Positions 28,469 to 38,313 of a stretch of 64,000 bases of DNA are shown piece by piece. Source of the DNA: Streptomyces sp. SCSIO 30461 (lineage in GTDB: Bacteria; Actinomycetota; Actinomycetes; Streptomycetales; Streptomycetaceae). Each line of letters starts with the position of its first letter. Within the stretch, counting starts at the first letter, position 1. The notes beneath the pieces are model-generated. The model did not search any database. It was not told the origin of the DNA and saw only the letters and a list, made by a program, of their open reading frames with translations. The DNA is taken from positions 3,898,001 to 3,962,000 of the forward strand of contig NZ_CP146101.1 of the NCBI RefSeq assembly GCF_037023745.1, written 5' to 3'. The position numbers and the translations under genes are program-made.

Positions 28469-28998
28469 GTGAGGTACGCGCAGGGCGGCGGGTTGACCGA
28501 CGTCGGGAGGGCCGCGAGGGAGCGGGTGCGGCTGCAGGCCGTCGAACGTTTCGAGGGCGGGCAGAAGAACAGGGAGATCGCTGCCGCGCTGCGGGTCAGC
28601 GAGCGGTCGGTGGAGCGGTGGCGCCGCCAGTGGCGCGAGCGCGGTGAAGCGGGGGTTCTGTCGAAGGGATCGCCGAGGCGACCGAGGCTCAGCGACGCGT
28701 AGATCGCGCGGCTGGAACGGGAGTTGGAACGTGGGCCGCTGGTCCATGGCTGGGCTGATCAGCGGCGGACGCTGGCGCGGATCAAGACGTTGATCGGCCG
28801 GCTGTTCCATGTGAGCTACACGGTGGAGGGCACGTGGCTGCTGCTGAAGCGTCACGGCTGGTCCTGGCAGCAGCCGGCCCGGCGGGCGATCGAACGTGAC
28901 GACTCGGCGGTCGAGGTCTGGAAGAAGGAGACATGGCCGCGGGTAAGAGCACCGCGGCGGCGTGTGACGGCTGGATCGTCTTTGAGGACGAAGCCGCT
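28469..28998 (+). pseudogene. IS630-family transposase relic
   Basis: The HTH region (VRLQAVERFEGGQKNREIAAALRVSERSVERWRRQW) and the second winged domain (LFHVSYTVEGTWLLLKRHGWSWQQP) are in one frame, interrupted by TAG at 28700, where CAG (Gln) is expected. A frameshift near 28960 leads to GWIVFEDEAA, the first catalytic Asp segment. The rest of the gene is missing, replaced by the IS4 element that begins at about 29046. Confidence 0.8.
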
Positions 28999-29045
28999 CG
29001 TCGTACTCATCAGGTGACTCCTTCGTGGAGGCTCACACCTGATTC

Positions 29046-30248
29046 ATGACACTCCCGGCTGTTCGGCTGGTGGACCGTGTGGTGTTGGGAGACCTGACGG
29101 CGGTTTATCCGCCGGAGTTGGTGGATGTGGTCCTGTCCAAGACGGAGTCGCGGGAGGCCCGGGTCCGGCTGTTACCTGCGCGGCTGATGGTGTACTTCAT
29201 GCTCGGCAAGGCGTTGTTCTCCCCGGATCCGTACCGGGAGGTGCTGCGCAAGCTGGCGGAGCCGGCCCGGCGGGATGGCGGGTGGGGTGGGTGGCGCATC
29301 CCGGACAAGGCAGCGGTTTTCCGGGCGCGGAAGAACCTCGGTGTCGCCCCGTTGCGTGAGCTGTTGGCACAGGTGGGGCCGGGAGTGGCGGACGAGTCGA
29401 CGCCGGGGGCGTTCTGGCGGGGACTGCGGTTGATGGCGATCGACGGCACCACGCTCGAGGCGGCCGACACTGCGGCCAACGAGGAGGCGTTGGGTCGGCC
29501 GGCGGCCCGGACGGGGGGACCGTCGGGGTACCCACTGGCCCGGGTGGTGGCGCTGATCGAGTCCGGGACGCATGTGGTCACCGATGCCGAGGTCGGGCAT
29601 TACCGGTCCGGTGAACGGGGCCTGGCGGCCGAGCTCGCCCGCAGCCTGCGGCCGGGGATGCTGGTACTGGCAGACCGGGGCCTGCCCGGGGTGCATCTGT
29701 GGAAGCAGCTCGCGGCAACCGGCGCCGACCTGCTGTGGCGGGTGCCCAAGCTGTGGAAACTGACACCCGAACAGGTCCTCGCGGACGGTTCGTGGATCGC
29801 CACCGTGCACGGCGGCCGGGGCCGCAGCAGGCAACCGGTCCAGGACGTGCGCGTCCGGGTGGTCGAGTACGTCCTGGACGATGCCGGCCGCGCCCCGGAC
29901 GAGCACTACCGACTCGCCACCACGCTCATGGACCCAACCGCGGCCCCAGGCCGGGAACTGGCCGCGCTGTACGCGGAGCGGTGGGAAGCGGAGACCACCC
30001 TGGCCGAATGGAAGACCACCCAGATCGGCTCCGGCAACGTGCTGACCAGCAAGAGCCCCGACCTGGTAGAGCAAGAGATCTACGCGCACCTGGCCGTTCA
30101 CACCGCACTGCGGTCCCTGATGCACACCGCAGCCCTCCACCACGCCACCCCGATCGATCCCGACCGGCTGTCCTTCGCCGCCGCCCTGCGCGCCGCCCGC
30201 CGCAGCGTCACTTCGCTGACCGGCGCTTTTCCCCCCCTGAGCACCTGA
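29046..30248 (+). CDS. IS4-family transposase, copy 1
   Basis: 400 residues. IS4 DDE marks: MAIDGTTLEAADT (first Asp), VLADRGLPGVHLWKQL (second Asp) and YAERWEAETTLAEWK (Y-R-E-K signature). Residues 1-4 come from non-IS sequence joined at the deletion point. After GAFPP the frame ends LST*, but about 70 further plausible codons (EHLTAEITHFCTELWQE… to 30454) lie in another frame after a T4C7 run, so the protein is truncated or made by slippage. Confidence 0.85.
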   Translation: MTLPAVRLVDRVVLGDLTAVYPPELVDVVLSKTESREARVRLLPARLMVYFMLGKALFSPDPYREVLRKLAEPARRDGGWGGWRIPDKAAVFRARKNLGVAPLRELLAQVGPGVADESTPGAFWRGLRLMAIDGTTLEAADTAANEEALGRPAARTGGPSGYPLARVVALIESGTHVVTDAEVGHYRSGERGLAAELARSLRPGMLVLADRGLPGVHLWKQLAATGADLLWRVPKLWKLTPEQVLADGSWIATVHGGRGRSRQPVQDVRVRVVEYVLDDAGRAPDEHYRLATTLMDPTAAPGRELAALYAERWEAETTLAEWKTTQIGSGNVLTSKSPDLVEQEIYAHLAVHTALRSLMHTAALHHATPIDPDRLSFAAALRAARRSVTSLTGAFPPLST

Positions 30249-30468
30249 CCGCCGAGATCACCCACTTCTGCACCGAGCTGTGGCAGGAAATCAACCCACC
30301 CCGACGGCTGCGGACCGTCCTACGCCAGGTCAAACGCAAGATGTCCAAGTTCCCAGCCTGGAACCCCGGCCGTCCCAAACCTGTACAACCGACCAGGACG
30401 TCACACCAAGCAGTCAAGATCATCCCAGCCGTGAAACCGCCACCGGATCCCTAAAGTCAACGGCATTG
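29046..30468 (+). mobile_element. IS4-family element, copy 1 (left end lost)
   Basis: Identical over nearly 1.4 kb to copy 2 at 30479-31948 (direct orientation), with few differences: GCG/GTG at 29461/30942 and one C in a poly-C tract. The shared sequence begins at 29059; the left terminal repeat and about 60 bases are absent, replaced by IS630 relic sequence. The right end …GTCAACGGCATTG is intact at 30468. Confidence 0.88.
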
Positions 30469-30478
30469 AGCTTAAATC

Positions 30479-31948
30479 CAATGTCGTTGACATAGGTTGC
30501 TGATGGTGGTTCAACGGATACAGGGGGTGGTGTCCGTGGCTGTTCGGCTGGTGGACCGTGTGGTGTTGGGAGACCTGACGGCGGTTTATCCGCCGGAGTT
30601 GGTGGATGTGGTCCTGTCCAAGACGGAGTCGCGGGAGGCCCGGGTCCGGCTGTTACCTGCGCGGCTGATGGTGTACTTCATGCTCGGCAAGGCGTTGTTC
30701 TCCCCGGATCCGTACCGGGAGGTGCTGCGCAAGCTGGCGGAGCCGGCCCGGCGGGATGGCGGGTGGGGTGGGTGGCGCATCCCGGACAAGGCAGCGGTTT
30801 TCCGGGCGCGGAAGAACCTCGGTGTCGCCCCGTTGCGTGAGCTGTTGGCACAGGTGGGGCCGGGAGTGGCGGACGAGTCGACGCCGGGGGCGTTCTGGCG
30901 GGGACTGCGGTTGATGGCGATCGACGGCACCACGCTCGAGGTGGCCGACACTGCGGCCAACGAGGAGGCGTTGGGTCGGCCGGCGGCCCGGACGGGGGGA
31001 CCGTCGGGGTACCCACTGGCCCGGGTGGTGGCGCTGATCGAGTCCGGGACGCATGTGGTCACCGATGCCGAGGTCGGGCATTACCGGTCCGGTGAACGGG
31101 GCCTGGCGGCCGAGCTCGCCCGCAGCCTGCGGCCGGGGATGCTGGTACTGGCAGACCGGGGCCTGCCCGGGGTGCATCTGTGGAAGCAGCTCGCGGCAAC
31201 CGGCGCCGACCTGCTGTGGCGGGTGCCCAAGCTGTGGAAACTGACACCCGAACAGGTCCTCGCGGACGGTTCGTGGATCGCCACCGTGCACGGCGGCCGG
31301 GGCCGCAGCAGGCAACCGGTCCAGGACGTGCGCGTCCGGGTGGTCGAGTACGTCCTGGACGATGCCGGCCGCGCCCCGGACGAGCACTACCGACTCGCCA
31401 CCACGCTCATGGACCCAACCGCGGCCCCAGGCCGGGAACTGGCCGCGCTGTACGCGGAGCGGTGGGAAGCGGAGACCACCCTGGCCGAATGGAAGACCAC
31501 CCAGATCGGCTCCGGCAACGTGCTGACCAGCAAGAGCCCCGACCTGGTAGAGCAAGAGATCTACGCGCACCTGGCCGTTCACACCGCACTGCGGTCCCTG
31601 ATGCACACCGCAGCCCTCCACCACGCCACCCCGATCGATCCCGACCGGCTGTCCTTCGCCGCCGCCCTGCGCGCCGCCCGCCGCAGCGTCACTTCGCTGA
31701 CCGGCGCTTTTCCCCCCTGAGCACCTGACCGCCGAGATCACCCACTTCTGCACCGAGCTGTGGCAGGAAATCAACCCACCCCGACGGCTGCGGACCGTCC
31801 TACGCCAGGTCAAACGCAAGATGTCCAAGTTCCCAGCCTGGAACCCCGGCCGTCCCAAACCTGTACAGCCGACCAGGACGTCACACCAAGCAGTCAAGAT
31901 CATCCCAGCCGTGAAACCGCCACCGGATCCCTAAAGTCAACGGCATTG
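30479..31948 (+). mobile_element. IS4-family element, copy 2 (complete)
   Basis: 1470 bp with inverted ends CAATGTCGTTGAC (30479) and GTCAACGGCATTG (ending 31948), one mismatch. Flanked by the 10-base direct repeat AGCTTAAATC (30469-30478 and 31949-31958). It inserted directly beside the right end of copy 1, so only the target duplication separates the two. Confidence 0.92.
30536..31720 (+). CDS. IS4-family transposase, copy 2
   Basis: 394 residues from GTG 30536 after GGGGGTGG; ATG 30503 is an alternative. Same DDE and Y-R-E-K motifs as copy 1, with one Ala-to-Val change next to the first Asp segment. Terminates at GAFPP* because its poly-C run is T4C6; the C-terminal 70 codons (EHLTAEIT… to 31920) are out of frame here too. 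Five or eight Cs would restore them. Confidence 0.87.
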   Translation: MAVRLVDRVVLGDLTAVYPPELVDVVLSKTESREARVRLLPARLMVYFMLGKALFSPDPYREVLRKLAEPARRDGGWGGWRIPDKAAVFRARKNLGVAPLRELLAQVGPGVADESTPGAFWRGLRLMAIDGTTLEVADTAANEEALGRPAARTGGPSGYPLARVVALIESGTHVVTDAEVGHYRSGERGLAAELARSLRPGMLVLADRGLPGVHLWKQLAATGADLLWRVPKLWKLTPEQVLADGSWIATVHGGRGRSRQPVQDVRVRVVEYVLDDAGRAPDEHYRLATTLMDPTAAPGRELAALYAERWEAETTLAEWKTTQIGSGNVLTSKSPDLVEQEIYAHLAVHTALRSLMHTAALHHATPIDPDRLSFAAALRAARRSVTSLTGAFPP

Positions 31949-31959
31949 AGCTTAAATCG

Positions 31960-32110
31960 CAAGCTAAGTGGCGAAGTAGGTGTTCGTTGCGATCTTCAGT
32001 CCGTGGTCGGAGAGCACACGGCAGATCGGCTCGCCCCGAACACCTTCTTGAACTCGTCGATGAACGCTATGAGCGCTTCGACGGCCGGTCGAGCTCGGCC
32101 GTGATGAAAG
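31960..32110 (-). pseudogene. IS3-family OrfB N-terminal relic
   Basis: On the minus strand, ALIAFIDEFKKVFG, then EPICRVLSDHGLKIA-like residues after a frameshift, match the first 40 residues of IS3 OrfB proteins. The rest is absent. From 32111 to 32261 I see no gene. Confidence 0.5.
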
Positions 32111-32261
32111 CCGGCCTGTCGTGCAGTCGTGAGGACGCCGCCGACGGGACCTGCCCGCGGTCCCTCGAAGAGACGCGCGCGTGTCGTCGGCCCGGACGAT
32201 GGGGCTCAGGCCCCGACGACGGCGCCGAAGTGCCCCATGGGGAACGGGTGCCCCGGTGGGG

Positions 32262-33914
32262 TCAGCGCACTGGCTGGTTCACCCGCTCGATCTGCTGCGT
32301 GCCCTTGCGGGTCCGGTAGGAGCGGATCCAGGTGGCCGTTGCGTTCGCCTGCGTCCGGTCGGACAGGATGTAGTAGTCCATCTGCGAGCGTTCGGACGTC
32401 ACATCCATGATCCCGTATCCGTGGTTGTCCAGGTCGGCCCACTTCACGTGGCGGTTGGCCAGCTTGATGGCGGTGCTCGCGGCCCGTGAGACCGTACCGG
32501 GAGCCACGTGCAGGACGTCGTCCAGGTTCTCGGTGGTCACAGAGGCCACCACGAACTCGGTGGCTGCCGACTCGGAGAACGGGTACGTCGCCGCCTTCAC
32601 GGGGACGTCGTTCGCCCAGGCCGTGTGGACGTCGCCGGTCAGGAAGACGGTGTTCTCGATGCCCTGGTGTGTCAGATGTTCGAGCAGTTCCCTGCGGTCG
32701 TCCGTGTAGCCGTCCCACTGGTCCACGTTGACCGCGAGGCCTCCCTTGGCAAGGCCCAGCACCTCGATGAGCGGCCCGAGGAGATGGGCCGCGAGTGAGC
32801 CGAAGGCGATCGGCGAGATCATCACCGATGTGCCCACCAGCTTCCAGGTCGCGTCCGAAGACGCCAGGCCTGCTTTCAGCCAGTCGAGCTGCGCTCGGCC
32901 GGTGATCGTACGGTTCGGGTCGTCGACTTTGCCGCTGCCCACCGACGCAGGCTGTGAACGGAACGAGCGCAGATCCAACAGGTGCAGGTCGGCGAGCTTG
33001 CCGAAGCGCAGGCGGCGGTAGACGGTGCCCTCGATGGCGGTGCGCACGGGCATCCACTCGAAGTAGGCCCGCTTGGCGGCCGCGGCGCGGTCGGCGTAGT
33101 CGCCCTCGGCGCCTGGGGTGTGGTTTTGGGCACCGCCCGCCCAGTTGTTGTTCGCTGTCTCGTGGTCGTCCCAGATCGCGATGACCGGGTGGGCGGCATG
33201 CATCGCCTGGAGGTCGGCGTCCGTCTTGTACTTGGCGTGCCGGATGCGGTAGTCGGAGAGTGTCAGGATCTCGTGCCGGGGCTCGTGCCGCCGTACGACG
33301 TACTTCTCGGCCGGGAGGTGGCCCGTCCCGTACTCGTAGATGTAGTCACCGAGGTGGATGACGGCGTCCAGATCGGCGCGGACAGCCAGGTGCCGGTAGG
33401 CGGCGAAGTATCCGGACTCCCAGTTGGCGCAGGAGACCACGCCGAAGCGCAGGCCGGGAGCGGTGGAGTCGGCGGCGGGAGCGGTGCGGGTGCGCCCCAC
33501 GGGGGAGCGCGCGGTGCCGGAAGCGAACCGGTAGTAGTAGGCGGTGGCCGGGCTGAGCCCTCGTACGTCCGCCTTGACCGTGTGGTCGTCGGTGGCCGTC
33601 GTGGTGGTGCGGCCTCGGGCTACGACACGGGCGAATTCCTTGTCCTCCGCCACCTCCCAGTCCACGTCGGTGTCCGGGCCGCTGCCGGAACCGGGCACGG
33701 AATCCGGGGTTGGGGTGACCCGGGTCCACAGGAGCACGCCGTCGGGAAGCGGGTCCCCGGAGGCGACTCCGTGGAGGAACACAGGGGCCGGTTCGGTTGT
33801 GAGAGCGGAGGAGGCGGAAGCGGTGCCGGTCATGACTGACCCGGCGATTGCGGTGCCGGCAGCGGCCTTGACGACCGTGCGGCGGCTCGTGGTGGTGCTG
33901 GCTCCGTTAGTCAC
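32262..33914 (-). CDS. phoD: Alkaline phosphatase D, Tat-exported
   Basis: Secreted metallo-phosphodiesterase/alkaline phosphatase of 550 residues. The N-terminus has a Tat signal ([12 protein letters not shown], hydrophobic core, ASA cleavage region near 35). A PhoD N-terminal Ig-like domain ([21 protein letters not shown]) precedes the calcineurin-like core with [30 protein letters not shown] and LTGDVHTAW, the metal ligands. Length is normal for the family. It stands alone between IS debris and a broken transporter; phosphate-starvation control is usual for phoD, but I could not define a clear PHO box. Confidence 0.93.
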   Translation of the reverse strand: MTNGASTTTSRRTVVKAAAGTAIAGSVMTGTASASSALTTEPAPVFLHGVASGDPLPDGVLLWTRVTPTPDSVPGSGSGPDTDVDWEVAEDKEFARVVARGRTTTTATDDHTVKADVRGLSPATAYYYRFASGTARSPVGRTRTAPAADSTAPGLRFGVVSCANWESGYFAAYRHLAVRADLDAVIHLGDYIYEYGTGHLPAEKYVVRRHEPRHEILTLSDYRIRHAKYKTDADLQAMHAAHPVIAIWDDHETANNNWAGGAQNHTPGAEGDYADRAAAAKRAYFEWMPVRTAIEGTVYRRLRFGKLADLHLLDLRSFRSQPASVGSGKVDDPNRTITGRAQLDWLKAGLASSDATWKLVGTSVMISPIAFGSLAAHLLGPLIEVLGLAKGGLAVNVDQWDGYTDDRRELLEHLTHQGIENTVFLTGDVHTAWANDVPVKAATYPFSESAATEFVVASVTTENLDDVLHVAPGTVSRAASTAIKLANRHVKWADLDNHGYGIMDVTSERSQMDYYILSDRTQANATATWIRSYRTRKGTQQIERVNQPVR

Positions 33915-34265
33915 GTCCGGTGAGGCTACTGACTGGTTAAGCCAACTGGTAGGCGTTTTATGGGAAGTTCATGCTTCTGTTGCCGGGCGGGGTGCCCTGA
34001 GGAACTGTCAAGATCGGCATAGGAGTCCTTTCCGACGTGTCATGCCGGCCCGATAGTCGGGCCGGCATGGAGGCGAAGCCCCAGGCAGATGGGCCTCGAG
34101 TACCATGCGCGGGCCGTGGAGGAGCCCTGGCAGCGGCGCTTCCTCCGTCGTGTCCGTGCCGCACCCGGAGCCGACCCCCGGGATCCGCAGCGGTGACGCG
34201 CGCCGGGGCGGGATGCTGGGCGTCTGCCCACAGACCACCGCGGGAAGGGTTCGCCCGTCTCCGGC
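33915..34265. other. Intergenic region containing a strong hairpin
   Basis: No gene is supported in these 350 bases. The only clear structure is the inverted repeat at 34041-34069. Confidence 0.5.
34041..34069. terminator. Hairpin, possible bidirectional terminator
   Basis: CATGCCGGCCCGA and its perfect inverted copy TCGGGCCGGCATG enclose a TAG loop: 13 pairs, very stable. There is no T-tract, which is common for actinomycete terminators. It lies between the phoD promoter side and the end of the transporter relic. Confidence 0.55.
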
Positions 34266-34808
34266 TCAGTCGACCTCCACAGCCGTTCCGTAGCGGATGC
34301 GCTCCAGCCGTCTGCCCTTCGTCTCACGCACCCGGACGTACACGAAGGCGAGCGACACGGTGGCGAACAGCGCGTAGAGGCCGTAGGCGAGCGTCAGATT
34401 CCAGGTCGACAGCGGCGGGAACGAAACGGTGATGGCCCAGTTCGCGGCCCACTGGGCGGCCGTGGCCACACCGAACTCGTCCGCTCTGATCCGGCCGGGG
34501 AAGATCTCGCCCGGCGGGACCCAGACGACGGCACCCCAGGGCAGCGCGAAGAACAGCACGACCGGTCGGCCAGCCTGCCGACGGTCGACGCCCCGACGGC
34601 ACAGCCGACGAGAGCGGCGGCGACGACCTGGCCGAGCAGACCGGGAGCGATGTCGTGCCGGCTCTGGATCGCCTCCACGGCACCGTGGACGACCGAACTG
34701 TCATAGTCGAACAGGAACCCCCGTGGAGGCCGCCCCGGAGATCAGCACGACCCGTCTCAGACCACCTGGTGGCAGTCGGACGTCCGGTGGGACGCGGGTG
34801 GAGGCCAT
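34266..34808 (-). pseudogene. MFS sugar transporter relic
   Basis: Start ATG 34808 (MASTRVPPDVRLPPGGLRRVVLISGAA) leads into GFLFDYDSSVVHGAVEAIQ after a frameshift near 34715. Then sequence jumps from VGRLADR to the C-terminal part VVLFFALPWGAVVWVPPGEIFPGRIR … ETKGRRLE, a hallmark of the sugar porter subfamily. A large internal deletion removes the middle helices. It lies directly downstream of the oxidoreductase operon, so it once probably imported its substrate. Confidence 0.85.
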
Positions 34809-34852
34809 CGGTGTCCCTCCCGTCTGTCGGCCCCTCGCCGATGTCGGATCCG

Positions 34853-36409
34853 TCAGGCGGGCAGAAGGCCGCCATGCCGGGCTGTGCGCAGGGCCTGAGC
34901 CACGATCGTCAAGGTAGGGTTGACCGCCGCGGACGAAGGGAAGAACCCGGCATCCACCACGAACAGGTTCCGCACGTCGTGGCTGCGGCAGTACCCGTCG
35001 AGGACCGAGGTGAGGGGATCCGTCCCCGCGACGACCGTGCCGCACTGGTGCCCGACGGCCGCGAGGCCCATGGTGCGGAACGAGGTCAGCGGATACCCGG
35101 CGTCGCGCATGTGGGACCGCACCGTCGACACCAGCCGGTGGTGCGCGCGGACGTTCCTCGCCCGCCGGTCGACGACGATCCTGCCTCCGCGGAGCACGAC
35201 CCGGTTGCCCGGGTCCGGCAGGTCCTCCGACATGACCCACCAGTCCACGCTGCGCCGCAGCAGCCAGGCCAGGACGGGACCGGGCACGTAAGGGTAGAGG
35301 CCCGCCACGGCCGGCGGGTAGACCTTCCCCATGAGCTGCAGATTGCCCATCGGGTAGGGGAATCCCGGTCCACCGTGGTAGAAGTCGTTCACCGCCAGCG
35401 TCTTCTGGTAGCGCACGGTGTTCCTGCGTCGAGGGTCGACGGCGAGGACCACGCTGTTGTTGTGCAACATGAGGTTGCGTCCGACGAGCCCGCTGCTGTT
35501 GGCAACGGTGTGGTTCCCGGCCCCGGCGGGAGACCGCAGAAGCAGCACGGCGCTGTTGACGGCCCCGCACGACACGACGACCACGCCGGCCCGGACCCGC
35601 ACCGTGCGTCCGGCGCGCACAGCACTGATCCCGGTGACGCGTCTCCCCGTGGGGTCCGTGTGCAGGCGTGTGGCGCGCGTCCCGGTCAGGAGCCGGACCG
35701 TGTCACTTCGCAGGGCGGGCCGCATGGCCACGACTTCGGCGTCGCTCTTCGCGCTCACGAGGCAGGGGAAGCAGTCGCACGTGCCGCAGCGCACACAGGG
35801 CTCGCCCGGTCCGCGCTGTATCCCGAGTTCGAGGTGGTGCGGATGCAGTCCCCCTCGCTCCAGCGCAGCGGACAGTTCGGCGATCACGGGTTCGTGCGCC
35901 AGGGGCGGATACGCGAACGGAGTGCTCCGGGGCGGCTCCGTCGGGTCGACACCGCTCCGCCCGTGCACCTTGAAGAGCCGCTCGGCTTCCCCGTAGTAGG
36001 GCTCCAGATCGGTGTACGCGAAGGGCCACGCCGGTGACAGGCCGTCTAGGTGTTCGACGACGCCGAAGTCGCTCTCGCGCATCCGGACCAGCGCCGCGCC
36101 GTAGATCTTCGTTGCTCCCCCCACGTTGTAGTAGGCCATGGGCCGGAAGCGTTCTCCCGAGGGAGTGCTCCAGGTCTCGGTCGTGTCGTACCGCCGCTGC
36201 CCGAGGACGGCCTCAGGCTCCCAGTTCTCCGGCTCGTGCGGGAGGAAGTCGCCGCGCTCCAGGACGAGGACACGCGCCCCGCTGTCGGCCAAGGCCAAGG
36301 CGGTCGTCGCCCCGCCGGCTCCCGATCCCACGACGGCGACGTCGGCCCGGTACTCGTCCTGGTCCGCGACCACGACGGGAGGGGTCCCGGGACCCCAGAC
36401 GGCGCTCAC
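34853..36409 (-). CDS. GMC-type FAD-dependent oxidoreductase
   Basis: 518 residues. The N-terminal FAD motif is VVGSGAGGATTALALADSGARVLVLERG. NVGGATKIYGAALVRM matches the GMC signature region. A Cys-rich insert CVRCGTCDCFPC may hold an iron-sulfur cluster or zinc. The C-terminal MGLAAVGHQCGTVVAGTD and LFVVDAGFFPSSAAVNPTLTIVAQALR carry the active-site His and FAD contact. The class oxidises alcohols or sugars. GTG start overlaps the VOC stop (GTGA), so the two are coupled. Confidence 0.9.
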   Translation of the reverse strand: MSAVWGPGTPPVVVADQDEYRADVAVVGSGAGGATTALALADSGARVLVLERGDFLPHEPENWEPEAVLGQRRYDTTETWSTPSGERFRPMAYYNVGGATKIYGAALVRMRESDFGVVEHLDGLSPAWPFAYTDLEPYYGEAERLFKVHGRSGVDPTEPPRSTPFAYPPLAHEPVIAELSAALERGGLHPHHLELGIQRGPGEPCVRCGTCDCFPCLVSAKSDAEVVAMRPALRSDTVRLLTGTRATRLHTDPTGRRVTGISAVRAGRTVRVRAGVVVVSCGAVNSAVLLLRSPAGAGNHTVANSSGLVGRNLMLHNNSVVLAVDPRRRNTVRYQKTLAVNDFYHGGPGFPYPMGNLQLMGKVYPPAVAGLYPYVPGPVLAWLLRRSVDWWVMSEDLPDPGNRVVLRGGRIVVDRRARNVRAHHRLVSTVRSHMRDAGYPLTSFRTMGLAAVGHQCGTVVAGTDPLTSVLDGYCRSHDVRNLFVVDAGFFPSSAAVNPTLTIVAQALRTARHGGLLPA

Positions 36410-36972
36410 GGGACCTTCCCCGCGGATGTCTCAGGGTTCTCGGGCCGGAACAGACGGGCAGGGGTGTCCTCCTCATAGGCCAGTCCGGTCGGCGCGGAGA
36501 CGAGTTCGAGGTACAGGCCCACCGGCGTCGAGAAGTAGATCCAGCGGGTACCGGCAATGGGTCCCCCGTCGACGACGTCGGACTCCCCCAACGGCACCAC
36601 CCCTTGCTGCCGTTCGAGGTAGGCGAACGAGGCATCGAAGTCCTCCGTCCACACGGCCAGGTGATGACCTCCCCAGTCGCTGTTCCTCGGATGGCGGCGT
36701 CGCTGGTCGGGGGCCCGGTACTCGAAGAGTTCGATGTTGGTGGTCGGTCCGAACCGGAGCATGGCGATCTCCATGGCTGCGTGCTCGTGCACGTGGAGGT
36801 GGTCGGACATCCACGAGCCGTCGGGGTCCGAGACGGTTCCCAGGCGGTACAGCACCTCGGCTCCCAGGACCTCGGTGAAGAAGGCGACGGCGGACGACAG
36901 GTCCGGGACGGTCAGCCCGAGATGGTGCACCCCGGTGGCCCCGGGTATCCGGATGTACGGGGGCTGCGTCAT
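36406..36972 (-). CDS. VOC (glyoxalase/dioxygenase superfamily) protein
   Basis: 188 residues with two beta-alpha-beta-beta-beta halves: GVHHLGLTVPDLSSAVAFF at the N-terminus and HHLAVWTEDFDASFAYLERQ in the second half, then TRWIYFSTPVGLYLELVS. His and Glu positions expected for metal binding are present (HHLGL, IELFEY, HHLAV, LYLELV). Member of a three-gene operon with an alcohol dehydrogenase and a GMC oxidoreductase; possibly an isomerase or lyase acting on the oxidised sugar or polyol. Confidence 0.88.
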   Translation of the reverse strand: MTQPPYIRIPGATGVHHLGLTVPDLSSAVAFFTEVLGAEVLYRLGTVSDPDGSWMSDHLHVHEHAAMEIAMLRFGPTTNIELFEYRAPDQRRRHPRNSDWGGHHLAVWTEDFDASFAYLERQQGVVPLGESDVVDGGPIAGTRWIYFSTPVGLYLELVSAPTGLAYEEDTPARLFRPENPETSAGKVP

Positions 36973-37005
36973 GGATGCCTCCTGGTGTGGGAGGGTCGGA
37001 TCGGT

Positions 37006-38052
37006 TCAGGCGTCCCCGAGCACGACGGAGACCTTTACGTCCTCCGGGTGGTGGCGGATGGCGTACTCGGCCTCCTCCAGAGGAAGGCGTCTCGTGACGA
37101 ACCTAGGCAGCCAGTTCACCGGGGCGGCAAGCAGGGCGTCCTGCGCCTGCTGGAAGTGCCGCGGTCCCGCGCTGACCGAACCGAAGACGGACTGGTTGCC
37201 GAGAACCATGGACCGGCTAGACACCGGCGCGGCCATGCCGTCGTCGGCGGCGATGCCGAGCAGGCACAGGACGCCGTGGGGCGCCAGCCCTCGGGAGATG
37301 CCGGAGATCACCTCCGGAGCCGCGGTGGTCTCGACCACGACGTCGGGTCGGACCCGGCGTGCCACCTCGTCGGCACGGCCGGAATGGAAATGGGCCCCCA
37401 GGTCCCTCACGAGAGCCGCCCGGAGCCCGCCGTCGCGGTCGAAGACGTGGATCTCCCGTTCCCGCTGACGGGCGAACAGCGCTGCGAGCAGACCGATGGG
37501 CCCGGCGCCCGTCACGAGCACACGCTCGGATGCGCTCCAGAACCCGGCTTCCAGCTGGGCGATCGTCTCCCACGCCTTCGCCACCACGCTGGCCGGTTCG
37601 ATCAGGATGCCCACATCCCGCAGGTTCTCGGCGACGGGGACGAGATGCTCGGGCCGGGCCGTCCACAGCTCGCTGCCGTAGCCGTCGAGCGCGGTGATGC
37701 CCGTCTCGGTGTAGCGGCCGTTGAGGCACCCGTGGGCCTCTCCGGCGGAGCAGGCCGCGCACGGCTCGGGGTCCGGCCGTCGCACCACCCCGATCACCAG
37801 GGTTCCCTCGCGCAGGGGATGGGCCGAGGGGGGCGCCCGACTCACCCGGCCCAGGCCCTCGTGGCCGAGGACGAACCAGGATCGTCCGGGGGGCGGTGTG
37901 CCGAAGTGTCCGGAGCAGATTTCGCGATCCGTCCCGCAGATTCCCAATTCCAGTCCCGACACCAGGACTTCGTCATCCAGGGGGCACGGATCTGGCATTT
38001 CACTGATCCGCATACCGGGTCTTCCGCTCCCGCATACGGTGATAGCGCGCAT
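37006..38052 (-). CDS. Zinc-containing medium-chain dehydrogenase (glucose/threonine dehydrogenase-like)
   Basis: 348 residues. GICGTDREICSG and GHEGLGRV are the catalytic zinc region. RRPDPEPCAACSAGEAHGCLNGRYTE resembles the structural site of glucose dehydrogenases with fewer Cys. The cofactor motif is VTGAGPIGLLAALFARQR with an Asp (FDRDGG) that suggests NAD preference. ATG 38052 begins MRAITVCGSG. First gene of the operon; the VOC gene starts 33 bases downstream. Confidence 0.87.
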   Translation of the reverse strand: MRAITVCGSGRPGMRISEMPDPCPLDDEVLVSGLELGICGTDREICSGHFGTPPPGRSWFVLGHEGLGRVSRAPPSAHPLREGTLVIGVVRRPDPEPCAACSAGEAHGCLNGRYTETGITALDGYGSELWTARPEHLVPVAENLRDVGILIEPASVVAKAWETIAQLEAGFWSASERVLVTGAGPIGLLAALFARQREREIHVFDRDGGLRAALVRDLGAHFHSGRADEVARRVRPDVVVETTAAPEVISGISRGLAPHGVLCLLGIAADDGMAAPVSSRSMVLGNQSVFGSVSAGPRHFQQAQDALLAAPVNWLPRFVTRRLPLEEAEYAIRHHPEDVKVSVVLGDA

Positions 38053-38313
38053 GACATCACCAGATCGAAAACACGGTGTACTCCGTTTTTCACCGTACGC
38101 CGCCGTGCCGTGCTCCTCAAGGGTTCGCCCCCCACCCGGACGGCCGCGTCGCCGCTCGCGGGGTGCCGAGGATACCAGACGTCGGGTGGCGGGGTTCCTC
38201 CGCGGCCGGTGTCGCCGCCGACCTCCGCCAGCGGCCTGACGCGCCCGCACGTCGCCGTGCCCCGATCCCATCCGACGGCCCCGTCCGGGAGGCGCCGACC
38301 GTCTCCGGCTGCG

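Noticed and set aside
33960..33990. PHO-box-like GTTCATGCTTC next to phoD
   Set aside because: Only one half-site fits the direct-repeat consensus and the orientation is opposite to phoD; not enough to call.
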